Positions 33,508 through 45,413 of a stretch of DNA of 64,000 nucleotides are shown here, piece after piece; within the stretch, counting starts at the first letter, position 1; every line of letters begins with the position of its first letter. Where the stretch lies: NCBI GenBank assembly GCA_007922225.1, contig ML680053.1, forward strand, positions 11,917,316 to 11,981,315, given 5' to 3'. This stretch comes from Emydura subglobosa (taxonomy: Eukaryota > Chordata > Testudines > Chelidae). The position numbers were made by a program, and so were the translations under genes. The notes under the pieces were generated by a model. That model saw only the letters and a list, made by a program, of their open reading frames with translations, ran no database searches and was not told where the DNA came from.

Positions 33508-34697
33508 AGTGCCCTCTGCAAAGTGGTAACAAATGTCTGGTGCCTTGTAAGTTGGCTTCCCAGTAGAGGAAAAATGAGTAATGTGGAGTCTGGGTATATT
33601 CCAAGTGTAATTTTTTTAATTTACATACATACACTACTCTTGGAAGAGAGGTGGCTGCAAAGAGCAGAGCAATCTCTTCTTTCAGGAATCTCTGCCCGAC
33701 AACATTGCACAAATTCCAGCCTCAAGAACTGGCTCTAATCACAGACCATAACAGGAAGCAAACTCATCTACTGCTTGCAGCTCTCTGTACTCAGATCCTG
33801 CCTATACAGAAAACTTTGCATAACCCAAACTAAGAACGACACAGCATGTCTTGCCAAGACTGAACATTTGCTTGCATTCTAAGAATAAGAACTTAGAAGA
33901 CTAAGTTAAAAATTGCTACCTGGTGACACCTGTCATAACATCTTGGAAGTCTTAAATTGGCTCCCATTTTCTCAGAGACCGCTTATCTTTTTTTACTCCA
34001 TCATGTCATCTGCACTTAACTGGGACACTTAAAATGTTTCCACATCAATCACAAAGTGAAAAGCTTGGGCAAGGCTCTGGCCCTGCATTTAGGAGACTAG
34101 GTTCACCCAGTTACAATTGTTGCTTCAGAATAGTCTGGACTGACAAGGGCACCCCTTTAAAAGAAACAAAAATAGGGTCAAGTTTAGCATTTTCTTCAGC
34201 GTCATTAGCAACTGAAGTTACTTGTTAGGGTTATGTATCAAAGAACCAGAATAGAATAGAACATATCCAAACTAACAATTGACCATTGCTTTATCTTTAT
34301 TTCTTAAAAAAACCCTGGAAATATGTGTGATGCTGCTGTGCATGAGCTGGCAAGATTTTAGTCTTATTTACCTTTGTAAACAGTCAGAAGGATATATGGC
34401 TGGTTGATTCTGAGAGAACTTGAAAGCTGTGTTTCTGTGCTTCTTGCTTTTCTCAGTTTTCCTATTCCTCTGACTCTTTTCTTTTGCTTTTTTCTGATAG
34501 TAAAGATGTGAGTGACTTTTACACATTATCTTATAAAAATAATATCTGGATGAGGTGTACTTGGGACTACAAAATATAAATATGAAGGTATCTGAGTATA
34601 AAGGAAATGTATTACTTGGATTTCTAGTGATCCCTGGTGGCTTAATTAAAAGCCTACAGTACTAAAAAAATGGGGCTGGAAGATGGGACTCATGGTT
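33508..34697. other. Unassigned sequence
   Basis: No coding domain or repeat recognised. Confidence 0.4.
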
Positions 34698-34780
34698 CAG
34701 ATTCACAATGGTATTTAGGCATGAATTACTATTTATTTCAGTGGAAGGTTGGAATCTAAATACCTTTGTGGATTGGGGCC
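34698..34780. repeat. Palindromic hairpin repeat
   Basis: 'cagattcacaatggtatttaggc' pairs with 'ctaaatacctttgtggattggggcc'; the centre is 'tttatttcagtggaa'. Confidence 0.6.
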
Positions 34781-35007
34781 TATGTGTTTTTGGGCTGATC
34801 TTACAGTATTTGCAAAGCACAGGTACACACAATGGAAGTAGTTCTTTACTTTGGACTATTAATTTATGAAGATGACTTTGTGGAACCCGTCCTTAGTTAA
34901 GCTAAAGTGAGTTTTTTGTCCCTTGAACAGTATAGAAAGCAGTTGTCCAAGTTTCCCAAAACTACTCCACCAATATGCATCAATAGCAGTTTGGAGAGAC
35001 CATATAT

Positions 35008-35305
35008 TTACATTGTTGTTATTAATTGTTTGTAGTGCAGCAGTACCTAGAGGGCACATCTGAGACTGGGATCCCATTGTGCTCAGGCTGTACAAACACT
35101 ATTAAGAGAGAGTCCCTACCATGAAAAGCTCATAAACTACATAGACAAGACAGACAAGGGATGAAAGGTAAAACAGAAGCACAGAACAGTAAAATAATGT
35201 GTCCAAGCTCATACCATAGGTTTAGTGGCAGAATGAGAAATAGAACCCAGGGTGTGTTGACTGCCACTCAAGTTCCCTATCCACTGACTAGATCATTCTG
35301 CCTCC
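35008..35305 (+). repeat. Amniote SINE-like repeat, copy 2
   Basis: 'tgttgttattaattgtttgtag...cagtacctagagggcac...gggatcccattgtgctcaggctgtacaaacact' followed by a CORE-like tail 'gtgtccaagctcataccataggtttagtggcagaatgagaaatagaacccaggg'. The longest of three copies. Confidence 0.75.
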
Positions 35306-35790
35306 CTGGACTTGACAGTTTCTGTGCTCCTTCAGTGTGGCATCTCCACTGAAACGTCTAATAAGTTTTACAGCTAGGGCCTTTAGTGAAGTGTTATTGT
35401 GGAACAATCCAGGAAACGTAATCAATATGCAGCTGTGGTCTAAAACGCAAGAGAGGAATTAGATTGTATTAAGAAAAGGGATGGGTATAATACTGAAAAT
35501 ATTATCTTGCCAACTCTCAGTAGAGTCAGCAGGAGTTGATGTTACGCAACACCTTAGTGGATGAAGCCCCAAATCACTAGGAGCAGGTGGAAAGCCTGAT
35601 GTAACCGCAGTAAGGTTAATCCATCAGGAATGGAACCAGCTGTACAAGAAGCAAACAGTTCTCATTAATATATTGCTACCAGGAAACTGGGATAAAAGAA
35701 AAATGAACACATCTTCGTTTGGTCTAGACACTTTATTGAAGTGTCTGTTTAGACTGTAAAGTCATAAGATTTTGTCTCCAGGTCTTGGTA
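35306..35790. other. Unassigned sequence
   Basis: No feature recognised up to the hAT target duplication. Confidence 0.4.
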
Positions 35791-35869
35791 ATCTACACCA
35801 TAGATTGTCAATCTGTGGTACGCTTACCCCTGTGGGTACGTGAGACACTGGCAGGGGGTACACAGTGAA

Positions 35870-36135
35870 AAACCCAGTGAAGGGAGGTGGGCGGCAGCTG
35901 CCAACTTCTGGGGAAGCCGGGCGGCAGCCGCCTGCTTCCCGACTGGTCCCACCCCCCAGCTGGGAGGCAGGTGGCAACCGCCAGCTTTTGGGGGAGGGAG
36001 GCAGGTGGCAGCCATCAGCTTCACGCCTGGTCCCACTTCCTAGCTGGTAGGCAGGTGGCAGACGCCAGCTTGGGTAGCAGCCGCTGGTTTTTGGGGAGCC
36101 GGGCAGCAGCCGCCCACCTCCCGCCTTGTCCAGCT
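35870..36135. repeat. GC-rich minisatellite-like repeats in hAT copy 2
   Basis: Five or six irregular units begin 'gggcggcagc', 'ggcaggtggca' or 'gggcagcagcc' and include 'cgccagctt' and 'ctggtcccac', with a period of about 30-50 bp. They lie between the 5' terminus and the transposase. The short open frames here are not genes. Confidence 0.65.
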
Positions 36136-36218
36136 CTGCTGTAGTTTCTGCTTTGAGTGTTTGAATGTAACTGGGCTTGTGTTACTGTTTTAATTTGACT
36201 GATTGTGCGGGTGTTAAA

Positions 36219-38126
36219 ATGGATTGTTTTCTTCTAAAAAAAAAAGACTTCAGGTTTAGAAGAAAGTAGTTCCCATACAAATGTACAACAAGTGTTGGAT
36301 CCAGAGGATCAGGTTTCGAAAAAAAAAGCATCGGTAGTGAAAGTACAAAATCTTCACAGGTTCATAAAGAATGTAGCTACGATCCCAGTTATCTGGCTTT
36401 CAGGTTTACCACAAACAGAGGTATACCTCCATCACCACTTTGTGTGATCTGCAGTGAGACGTTGTCTAATCACTGTATGAAGCCTTCCCTTTTGAGAAGG
36501 CACCTTCAAACAAAACACCCTGATCTGAAGGACAAATCCATAGATTTTTTCACATGAAAATGTGAAAGTTTGAACAAATCAAGTGCTGCTATGAACTTGT
36601 ACTCTGCAATCCCTAAACAACCTCTACAAGCTTCGTATGAAATCACACACATGGTGGCAAAAACGAAGAAACCACATTCGATTGCTGAGAACCTGGTCAT
36701 TCCTGCTGCCATCAGAATTGCTGAAATCATGTTTGGCAAAACAGAAGTAGATACAATTAAAAGCATCCCACATTCAAATGACACCATGACAAGAAGAACT
36801 GATGACATGGCAGAAGACATAATTAAATACATTTCAGAAAAAATCATCCAGAAAAAACAGTTCGCTTTACAGATTGATGACTCTATGGCTGTATCCAACT
36901 ATGCACAGCTGATGATATTTGTCAGATACATTGATGATGAAGATGAGTAAGGAATACAGGAACAAATATATGGCTGCAAAGAACTGGATACAAAAACAAC
37001 AGGAGAGGACATTTTTAAGATCTTAAATGAGCACATTGTAAAAAATGGATTGTCAAGGGAGTGGTGTGTGTCTATGTGCACAGTCGGAGTAGTAGAAATG
37101 GTAGGTCGACGAAGTGGTCTTGTTACTCTCTTAAAAGCTATAAATCCTTCAATCAAGTGGAACCATTGTATTATCCATAGACAGGCATTGGCTGCAAAGC
37201 GACTGAATGAAGATTTAAACAGTGTGCTAGGAATTGCTGTGAAAATGTTAATTTCATACAAGTGCAGGCTTTGAATTCATATCTTTTCTGATCACTGTGT
37301 CGTGACATGGGATCTGAACATATTACTGTACTTCTTCATACTGAAGTTCAGTGGTTGTCACGTGGAAGGTTGTTGAATCGCCTGTTTGAGTTCAGATATG
37401 ATGTTACTGTCTTTCTCAGAGATATGAAGTCTGAATTCTTATAGGATTTTGAAGATGAAGTATGGATTTGCAAATTAGCCTATCTTTGTGACATTTTTGA
37501 TAAAATCAATGATTTGAAGCTTCAGCTTCAGGGATACAACACAAATCTATTTATCTTTCATGACAAAGTAAGAGCTTTTAGAAAAAAAATGAGGTTCTGG
37601 AAAAATCGAGCTTTATGTGGAAATTTTGTTTCATTTCCACAGCTCCCAGAGTTCTGTGAAAAAACAAAATCACTCTGAATGAAAGTATGAAAGAAAATAT
37701 TAAAGAACATTTGGTAAATTTGGAGTCAAACTTTGAACATTATTTCCCTAATGTTGAAAAGCATGATGATCCACAGAAACTATGGATTTTAAATCCATTT
37801 AATGACAGCGCTATTGAACAAGTAGGGATTCCAGAAAGCATGAAGGAAAAGCTTTTTGAGCTATGCCCGAACAGTACTTTGCAGAGGATGCAGAGCACGG
37901 GACTGGGTGACATCCCTGCACTTTGTCAGAAATGAAACGGGAATACCTACAGCTGAGGAACATGGCTCTCATAGAGCTTCTCCCATTTGCCTCAACGTAT
38001 TTGTGTGAGACCAGTTTCTCACACTTGACTGGGCTAAAAAGTAAAATAAGAACTCGTTTGTGCCCAGAAAATGATCTGATAGTATCAATAAGCATTTTAA
38101 AACCAAGATTTGGAATGCTTATGTAA
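36219..38126 (+). pseudogene. hAT transposase pseudogene, ZBED5-like (copy 2)
   Basis: Counterpart of the copy 1 pseudogene. The N-terminal part includes YDPSYLAFRFTT and a BED zinc finger: cysteine codons at 36441 and 36450 (C-x2-C), histidine codons at 36501 and 36516 (H-x4-H). Then come NKSSAAMNLYSAIPKQ, QIDDSMAVSNYAQLM, GRRSGLVTLLKAINPSIKW, NHCIIHRQALAAK, MGSEHITVLLHTEVQWLS and the hATC-type end LLPFASTYLCETSFSHLTGL. Lesions shared with copy 1: TGA at 36555-36557, TAA at 36948-36950, a frameshift near 37245, TGA at 37289-37291, and a frame break near 37920. Private lesions: TAG at 37442-37444 (copy 1 has CAG) and a one-base loss near 37664. Not functional. Confidence 0.9.
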
Positions 38127-38997
38127 TTCAAACAAGCCAAAGTTTCTCATTATATCCAGCCCTTACAAGAACTCATTTTTATGTTATTTTGTTAAAACTA
38201 GCAAAGTCCAGTCCAGTCCCTGATCTGTAGAACAATTCTAGAGGGGGGGAGTATCAGTTCCAGTCACAAAGATAGCTATGTTTACTGTTTTATCAATATA
38301 AATGTTTGAGTTCTATTGTTTTTACTGTTCTATAATTTTTATGATTCATATGTTATTTCATTTCAAATACTGTTGTAAAAGTCAATAAAAAAGAATAAAT
38401 CTTACATTCTGAATTATTGTATGCCTATTTATGAGTGTGTGTGCCTCCATGTCTGCCTGAATGTGCGTGTGTCTCAGCATGCCACTGCATGTGTCTGACT
38501 ATGTCCTTGAGTCTTTTTATCTCTGGACTACAGGTCCAAACAATCCCTTCACCCATTGCCACTACAGTACTCCTGCAGTCAAAGCCTTGTTTAGAAAAAG
38601 AGCAACCACAATCTTCCCTCCTGCCCTCCTTCTCTGTCTCTCTCTCTCTGTCTTTCTCTCGCCCTGTTTCCCTGTCTCTCTCTCACCTCTTCCTCTTCTC
38701 AACTCTACGGCAAAAAAATTGCTGCTCATAGCCTCCTAGATTTGGCCAATATCACCTCTAGCCCAGGTACATACTTGAGTTGTGCATATCCGGGGTAAAG
38801 GTGGCAACTCTACCCACACTAGATCTGACATCTGTCATATCACGGCCTTATATACTCAGCCCTTCTTCCAACATATGGCACACATTAGTCTGTAAATGTA
38901 AAATCCCGTGGAAAATTAAGTGTTAAGGTACTTATTACAATTTTCAGAAGTTAGGGGGTACTTGCTACTTAAAAGGTTGAGAAACACTGATCTACAC

Positions 38998-39515
38998 AAT
39001 GTTTAGGAGTCATAAAATCTATTCTCTTTCCAAACATACGGCATTATTTGCCTCGACATTCTCTTGCATGACATAAATAACTCTCCTTTTGAGTGGTTGC
39101 TATAATGATTGAGGCAAGCTCTTGTGCTGGCCTGAGAAACAGAGTCATGGGAGCTTATATGTTCATACTGACATGGATAAGTGGAAGAATTATTAACCTT
39201 CTTTGTAATTGAACACTAAGATCACTCTTAAAACCATACCTTATAACAGGGAAGCTGTTTTCAGACAATCTTTATCCTATACATTTCAGAAATTTAAACA
39301 GCAGCCCTAATTTTCTCATTCTGTTAATTTACTGAAGCACATATGTAAAAATCCTGTCCTACATTTATTAGCATTTTAGGAGACATCTCTTCTTTGTTTC
39401 TGCTTCTTGAATAAAAGAAAGGTAATTTAGCACATGAAATCCTACTGCACAGGAAAACATAGATAGTGTCTGCCTTTTGCAATTAATGATACCTAGGCTA
39501 TATAAGAGCCTATAT
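38998..39515. other. Unassigned sequence
   Basis: AT-rich, nothing recognised. Confidence 0.4.
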
Positions 39516-40288
39516 AAGTGCAGAGTCCTGCACTTAGGATGGAAGAATCCCATGCACTGCTACAGACTGGGGACAGACTGGATAGGCAGCAGTTTTGTAG
39601 AAAAGAACCTGGGGGTTATAGTGGACCAGAAGCTGGATATGAGTCAACAGTGTGCTCTTATTGCCAAGAAGGCTAACGGCATATTGGGCTGTATTAGTAG
39701 GAGCATTGCCAGCAGATCAAGGGAAGTGATTATTCCCCTCTATTCAGCACTGGTGAGGCCACATCTGGAGTATTGTGTTCAGTTTTTGGCCTCCCCCCCA
39801 CTACAGGAAGGATGTGGACAAATTGTAGAGAGTCCTGTGGAAGGCAACAAAACTGATTAGGGGACTGGAGCACAAGACTTATGAGGAGAGGCGGAGGGAA
39901 TTAGGCTTGTTTAGTCTGCAGAAGAGAAGAATGAGGGGGGATTTGATAGCAGCTTTTAACTACCTGAAAGGCAGTTTCAGGAAGGATGGAGCTAGGCTGT
40001 TCTCAGTGGTAATAGATGACAGAACTAGGAGCAATGGTCTCAAGTTGCAGTGGGCGAGGTCTAGATTAGATATCAGGAAAAACTTTTCATTAGGAGGGTG
40101 GTGAAGTACTGGAATGGGTTACCTTGGAAGCTGGTGGAATCTCCATCCTTAGAGGTTTTTAAGGTGAGGCTTGACAAAGGTGAGGCTGGGAAGATTTAGC
40201 TGAGGTTAGTCCTGCTTTGAGCAGGGGGTTGGACTAGATGACTTTCTGAGGTCCCTTCTAACCCTAATCTTTTATGATTCTATGATTC
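39516..40288 (+). pseudogene. 5'-truncated CR1 LINE, second copy of the same subfamily
   Basis: Begins after the catalytic box at [18 protein letters not shown] and continues with [34 protein letters not shown] and [18 protein letters not shown], to a classic CR1 terminus (tttatgattctatgattc). It aligns along its length with 6179-6946. Frameshifts occur near 39790 and 39900. It lacks endonuclease and palm. Confidence 0.92.
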
Positions 40289-40754
40289 ATTGAAAGGATG
40301 ACAGTGAAGGCAATCCATATTTCTAAACTTCTCCCCTAAACATAAGAAGACACAATGGAGACCAGCTCTTCAGCTGGTGTATTTCATCACAGCTCTATTA
40401 ATGACAATGAGGATCTGGCACAATAGTTTTGGCAGAATTCATGAATTTTTCAAACTAAAAATTGCTGTATTTAGAGAAGTAAAAAAATGAATGCAGTGGT
40501 TTAAGCTTTCTTGCAAAGCACCAAGGAAGTATAAAGAAATAGTCAGGGGTACATTCCAGCCAGGATTTCATTCAAAATGCTGCACAAATGCTACAAGTGT
40601 TAACTTGTCTTGATCTGCTTTTTCTTGTTTTAATTTTAAGAAAAGTACTTATGGTGAGATGATAAATCAGCATGTTCCTGTGACCCTATATCTGATCATG
40701 CTTTGCGACAAGTATTCAAACATTTTTAAGTGGGAGGGAGAAAAGTCCACCCTG
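40289..40754. other. Unassigned sequence
   Basis: No feature recognised. Confidence 0.4.
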
Positions 40755-40945
40755 ATTTTTACTACAGCAGTACCTAGAGATCACAACTGAGATATTGAAC
40801 CCATTGTGCTATACACTGTACAAACCCTAAAGAGTCTAATCAGACAAGGCAGACAAAGGTAGAGGAAACAGAAGCGGAAGGAGATGAAGGAATTTGTCCA
40901 AAGTCACACAGTAAGTTAGTGGCAGAACTAGAAAGAGGTGTGAAG
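40755..40945 (+). repeat. Amniote SINE-like repeat, copy 3
   Basis: 'ttactacagcagtacctagagatcac', 'cccattgtgctatacactgtacaaac' and the tail 'tttgtccaaagtcacacagtaagttagtggcagaac'. Confidence 0.75.
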
Positions 40946-41449
40946 GGCATTTTGACAAGAATGTGAAAAGGGGGAGTAGGAGACAAGGAGGGTCACACTA
41001 ACCTTGGTAGAACAGAGGGTATTAAGAAGAGGAAGAAGGACTCTGAGCAGGGACTAGAAAGAGAAGGGGGAAATCAGAGTGACTGCTAGCTGTGTCTGAG
41101 GGAGGGTATGAAAAGGAATGAGTCATAATTGGAGTCGAAGGGTGATTTTTGCCCTAGGAATTGAGGGGGAATAGACAAATGAAGAAGGAAGAATTGTTCT
41201 TCATTGAGGAAGATGAACAAAACCCCATAAATACAAGAAGAGCAAAAGTAAGAGACAGGACCGTAGTGTAGCAACCTGATGGAACTTGAAGGGAGAAGAA
41301 ACAGGTTTCAGGATGGAAAAGTGGGGAAATGGCATTAGGAAGCCAGTTTTATGTGCACGTGACTGCAATGTTAGCTGCAGATGCAGTATCTCTGTGAACA
41401 GTTGTGGTTCCTTTTCAACCCTAATGGCTAGTCAAAATTTGGGGCCCTG
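40946..41449. other. Unassigned purine-rich sequence
   Basis: AG-rich plus strand; no coding or repeat family recognised. Confidence 0.4.
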
Positions 41450-41700
41450 GTGACATTCCAGTTGGAAATAAAAATTGATGTAGTCTGATATTTTCTTTGA
41501 TGCAATCTTATTTACAAAGAATGTTGATCGTCCTGCTTCTTTGAACAGAGGAGACCCAAGAACAAAGGAAGCAGTTTCTTAATTTACAGCCCCAAACCCC
41601 TTTAGCCAACAGACCCAAAAGCAACACACAACCCTCAGTAAAAGCCCCCATTCACAACTGCCTTTTGTTTTAAGTTGGGGGCTTCTGAATAACTCATAAT
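41450..41700 (-). mobile_element. LTR-type repeat, copy 2 (inverted relative to copy 1)
   Basis: The reverse complement matches 9840-10275: 'ccaactggaa' on the minus strand becomes ccagttggaaataaaaattg here, followed by tattttctttgatgcaatct and tatttacaaag. Termini not defined. Confidence 0.5.
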
Positions 41701-42164
41701 GACACTCATATTAATTGAAGGGTGCAAAGAAGTTTCTGATCTAAGTAGTTACCAGTGCCTCTCAGAATAACTTAATTCTCTTAATAAAGAGCCAATTTAG
41801 TTTCAGAAAAATGGTATTCGCTCATGTTGTTACCCAGCATGTGGTACATGAAACACACAGGATAAATAAGACATCAGAGAGAAGAGTAGGAGAGAAAAAT
41901 ATTGTGTCCAAATAACTAAACTTTTACTAATGCAAATGTTGTCATTTTTCTCCCAGGGTTTTGTTGTAAATAAAAAGGTATTATGTGAGAAATGCTGAAC
42001 AATCTATTTTTCTCGTTGTTTCTTTCTGCCATTGCTTATTCTGTTTTTTGCTGTTTCCTTTCTCTTCAGTTTATCATCCATTCTTTTTGGTGTAGCTTTA
42101 CTGATGGATTGTTAACTAATTAATGCTGATCAATCAATCAATCACTTAGACTGCACTGCTCAAT

Positions 42165-42838
42165 AAAGGTTTGGTCTCCTGAGAGCTACAACATCAGGAA
42201 TATTATCAGTATCATTAGAATAAGAGACCCCAGATGCACACAAGAAGCAATTGCAATTTATCACGAGTCCATTTATTAACAAATCTACTAAGCAGATAAA
42301 CAATCCCACAAATACTGAAATAGAAGAGCAGATAAAGAGAGAGTGCAGCCCTATGACTGGCATCACTCACATCTTCTGTTGGGGGACCCTGGAGTGTCAT
42401 TCCTCCCCTCCTCCATGCACCAGTATCGAGGCTGGGCAATACCTTTCTATCCTAGTTATGATTATGCCCACTAAGTCTCATACATATGCATAAGAATTCC
42501 AACTCCTTTTTCCTTATCCATACTTCCACAGCCCCCACAATTTAGGGGTGCCCTATCTCTCATTGGCTATCTCCTTAGTTCCCCTTATTCTCATTAACAT
42601 CTACTTTCTTGAGTTACCATAGCAACTTGAGGTTATTACAGAATCCTCCAAAATGTTTCTATCAGGCATCTTGTGGTATTAACTGACACATTGCTGCATA
42701 TTTTCCAGAACATCAGCACTTGACACATCTTTCATTGCAATCTTACACGTTACTGGTACAGATTATCTTTCAGTTAACTAGTCATGCCACCCTGTTTCAA
42801 GCCTAAGGCCATATATGGCTAAAGCTGAATATCTTACA
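42165..42838 (-). mobile_element. Candidate LTR, minus strand
   Basis: On the minus strand it would begin TGTAAGATATTCAGCTTTAG at 42838. A polyadenylation-like aataaa (plus-strand tttatt, 42272-42277) lies towards the other end. This resembles an LTR family I associate with turtles. The far terminus and a target duplication were not found. Confidence 0.4.
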
Positions 42839-42868
42839 GAAGCGATGTCAAGTGTTGGCTCTCCTTAG

Positions 42869-42950
42869 GAGTGAGATTTAAAACCCCAACGAGTGAGATT
42901 CAAAGCCCCGGTGAGTGAGATTCAAGGCCAAAGAGTGAGACTTTCCAGGT
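42869..42950. repeat. ~22-bp minisatellite, four units
   Basis: Units begin gagtgagatt(c/t) at 42869, 42891, 42913 and 42933, so spacing is 22, 22 and 20 bp. Confidence 0.8.
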
Positions 42951-43637
42951 GGAGTGTTAGGTCTTGCTTAAATCAGGGACTCTCATCTTTGGTCCTTGGA
43001 CACAAGCAATATTCTGAGTTTTTAATCCAACCAGCACTTAGTAGTTGTTTTAAACTGTACACTGTTTAGTATTGCATATGAAACATAATGTCCTAATTCA
43101 TACTAAAGTCCTAATTCATACTAAAGTCTATGGTATATGAGAATTCTATATGCAGTGCAAACCAGTGGATTTTAATAAAAACAATTATTTGCTGGTTGGA
43201 ACAAAAACCTGTATGGTTGGATATTTTTGAGGACCAGAGTTAATAACCCCTGGTTTAGGCACACAGAACAAGAGAAATATTCAAAAATGAACTGTTTTTA
43301 TATAAACATAAAAAAGAAAACTGTTTTTATCAATACAATATATTTATTTTGCATATCATCTTTTCATAGTGATCATCCTTTTGAAAAACACTTTACAGTA
43401 CAAACATTATTTGGTTTGTATATTACTGCTCATATTACATGTGCAGCAAACTAAAATAAAGTAATCAGATTCCAAAATAAATAAATGCAAAATAAATTAA
43501 TTAAAATTAAATAATTAAAATGGAACACAATCAAACAATGCATTAAATGAATGTAAAAATAAATAAAGTAATTAAATTGAAGTTAAATAATTTGAAGCTA
43601 ACAAACCATAGATAAATGACTCAGATTCCACATTTCT
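42951..43637. other. AT-rich, low-complexity
   Basis: 43460-43600 is a run of AAATAA/ATTAA motifs. Nothing coding. Confidence 0.6.
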
Positions 43638-45413
43638 TTAATATCTAGTCTGGTTTCGCATTTTATTCGTGTGCTTTTTTATATTGTCATGTGTCTCACT
43701 TGCTGTTTTTATAACTTCTTTTGGTGGCTTGAGCTTGAAACTTGGCTCAGGATTTGCCAGCTTCACTTGGATGATAGAGGACAGTTTCCCGTCTAGTTTA
43801 AGGTTTGATCTGAACGGTGTCTTATTCTTTCGAACAAGACTTGAACATTCTCTCTTCTTCTGCATTTGAGTGGAGGCAAAACTAAGACGGTCCTGGGCAG
43901 TAATCGGAACTTGAGAAGACCACTAGGGCTTTTGACATTGCTAAGCTATGCCCACTCCATGTGGCACAGTCGTATCATCTGTTTTGGTTTGTAGTGTGAT
44001 CTCATCCCATACACACAGAGGGATAGCTGACTTCTGCATCAACTGGTAATCACCAAACTCCATTTGCAGCTTCTCTGTCTCAGGTGGAGAGAGACTGCAC
44101 ATGTGCTGGTATCTGCCAACAAAGTGCTCAACCTGTTCAAAAATGCAGTTTTCCCTAATATCAAAATTCACAAATGCTGCCATCTTTAACATATCATCAT
44201 TCAATGGCAGCTTCTCAAATGCGTACTTGGCCACACTAATATAAACTGCTCTGGCTGCATGGAAGAACTTCTGTTTTGCAAGAGGCTGATATCTTCTTGC
44301 TCTCCCAATTTCTGTGCAACTTGTTTTGTGTCCAAGCCTACAAATAGACATGTGTCTGGAAGCTGATTGTCAGAATTAGCAAAGCCTACATCTGTAAGGG
44401 AGGCAGCATTTATCATCACTTGCACCTGAGTAAACTTTCCTAGCAATTTTCTCTCAAAAGTAGAAAGCACACCATCTACCATAAGAATACAAGGATCTTC
44501 CCTCTGCAGAAACTTGTTAGTGGTGCTAAACACTGGGCGAACAGATAAACGTCTGTCATAGGATCCCTGAAAGCAGAATTTCGTCTCTTGAACCTTGCAC
44601 TGCTATCAACAACAGACAAAAAGTAGCTTTTGAGAGGTGCATGCTTCTGCAACAATTTGTTAATAGCTACTTCCAGGCTAAGCCATCTAGTGTGAACATG
44701 CTTCAGAATCTGTCTGTATTCAACATCACAGAAACTACAGAACTTCTCCAAGAATTACTTTTGTTTTGTCAAAGTAAGAGTTGCAACTAATACCTAAATC
44801 TTCAACATCATATCCTGACGCTTTAGGAAGCCGTGAAACACCAACAAGCACCAGCAGTAAACTGGATGATGTGGCATGGACAGCCCATGAAATACACCCA
44901 CGCATTTGAATCAGTGCCTTAACTGAATTATTCTCACCCATATTTGCACTGGCATTATCTAGAAAACCCAACACAGTTATCCCTGGTGTCTCATGTGACG
45001 TCATTCTCGCATTAATTTTGGAAAAGATTTCTTCTACAGTGGCTGCATGAAGGCCAATAGTGAGGCATAAGTCAAGTAACTGTTTTCACAAGATGTTTCC
45101 TCCTTGTCAGTGGATTCATTTTTTCTAAGCCTGTGTCATTAGAGCCATCAAGAGAAAGAGAAAAGCCTTCAATCTTCATTCGCCTCACAAGAAACTCTTG
45201 GAAATAAGGAGCAATGGCACCATTCAGCGTACATGATGACTTGGTTCTTGCAGATGCATAATGCTGAGCAATCTGGCTGTCAGGGAAGATATCTTTAAAC
45301 AGGGGACCCAGGTGGTCTGCAATATTGTGCTGTGCAAACAGAGTTGTAACTTTCACTTCTGCATGTGTCACCTGGGGAAAAAAATTCAACGTTTCTATTT
45401 TGTACATAAACAA
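43638..45413 (-). pseudogene. hAT-like transposase relic of a second family
   Basis: Unrelated at sequence level to the paired hAT copies. Reading down the minus strand: KVTTLFAQHNIADHLGPLFK, then LVRRMKIEGFSLSLDGSNDTG (first catalytic region), GFLDNASANMGENNSVKALI (second, 'D.A..M.G..NSV'), then the hAT hallmark HVHTRWLSLEVAINKLLQKH, and C-terminal FVGRYQHMCSLSPPETEKLQ. The frame is broken at least four times between 43941 and 45413. The minus-strand frame at 43638-43865 may be the last piece. Termini and target duplication were not located. Not functional. Confidence 0.7.

Larger units (their letters stand above)
35799..38989 (+). mobile_element. hAT DNA transposon, copy 2 (3191 bp, complete ends, dead)
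   Basis: Left terminus CATAGATTGTCAATCTGTGG; right terminus reads CAGTGTTTCTCAACC on the minus strand. The perfect 8-bp duplication atctacac lies at 35791-35798 and 38990-38997. In plus-strand order: GC-rich 5' repeats, transposase pseudogene, a 3' UTR with aataaa near 38384-38396, a CT-rich tract (38630-38690) and the 3' terminus. By inspection the coding part is roughly 95 percent identical to copy 1. It is about 540 bp shorter, mainly through absence of the segment at about 19832-20260 of copy 1. Confidence 0.93.

Noticed and set aside
35870..36140. CpG-island promoter of a host gene
   Set aside because: The GC-rich block is internal to hAT copy 2 and no host exon lies nearby.
17015..38989. 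Inverted segmental duplication as the origin of the two hAT copies
   Set aside because: Homology stops at the element termini, the flanks are unrelated and each copy has its own 8-bp target duplication.
42869..42950. CRISPR-like array
   Set aside because: Units are head-to-tail with no spacers, and the window is vertebrate; it is a short minisatellite.
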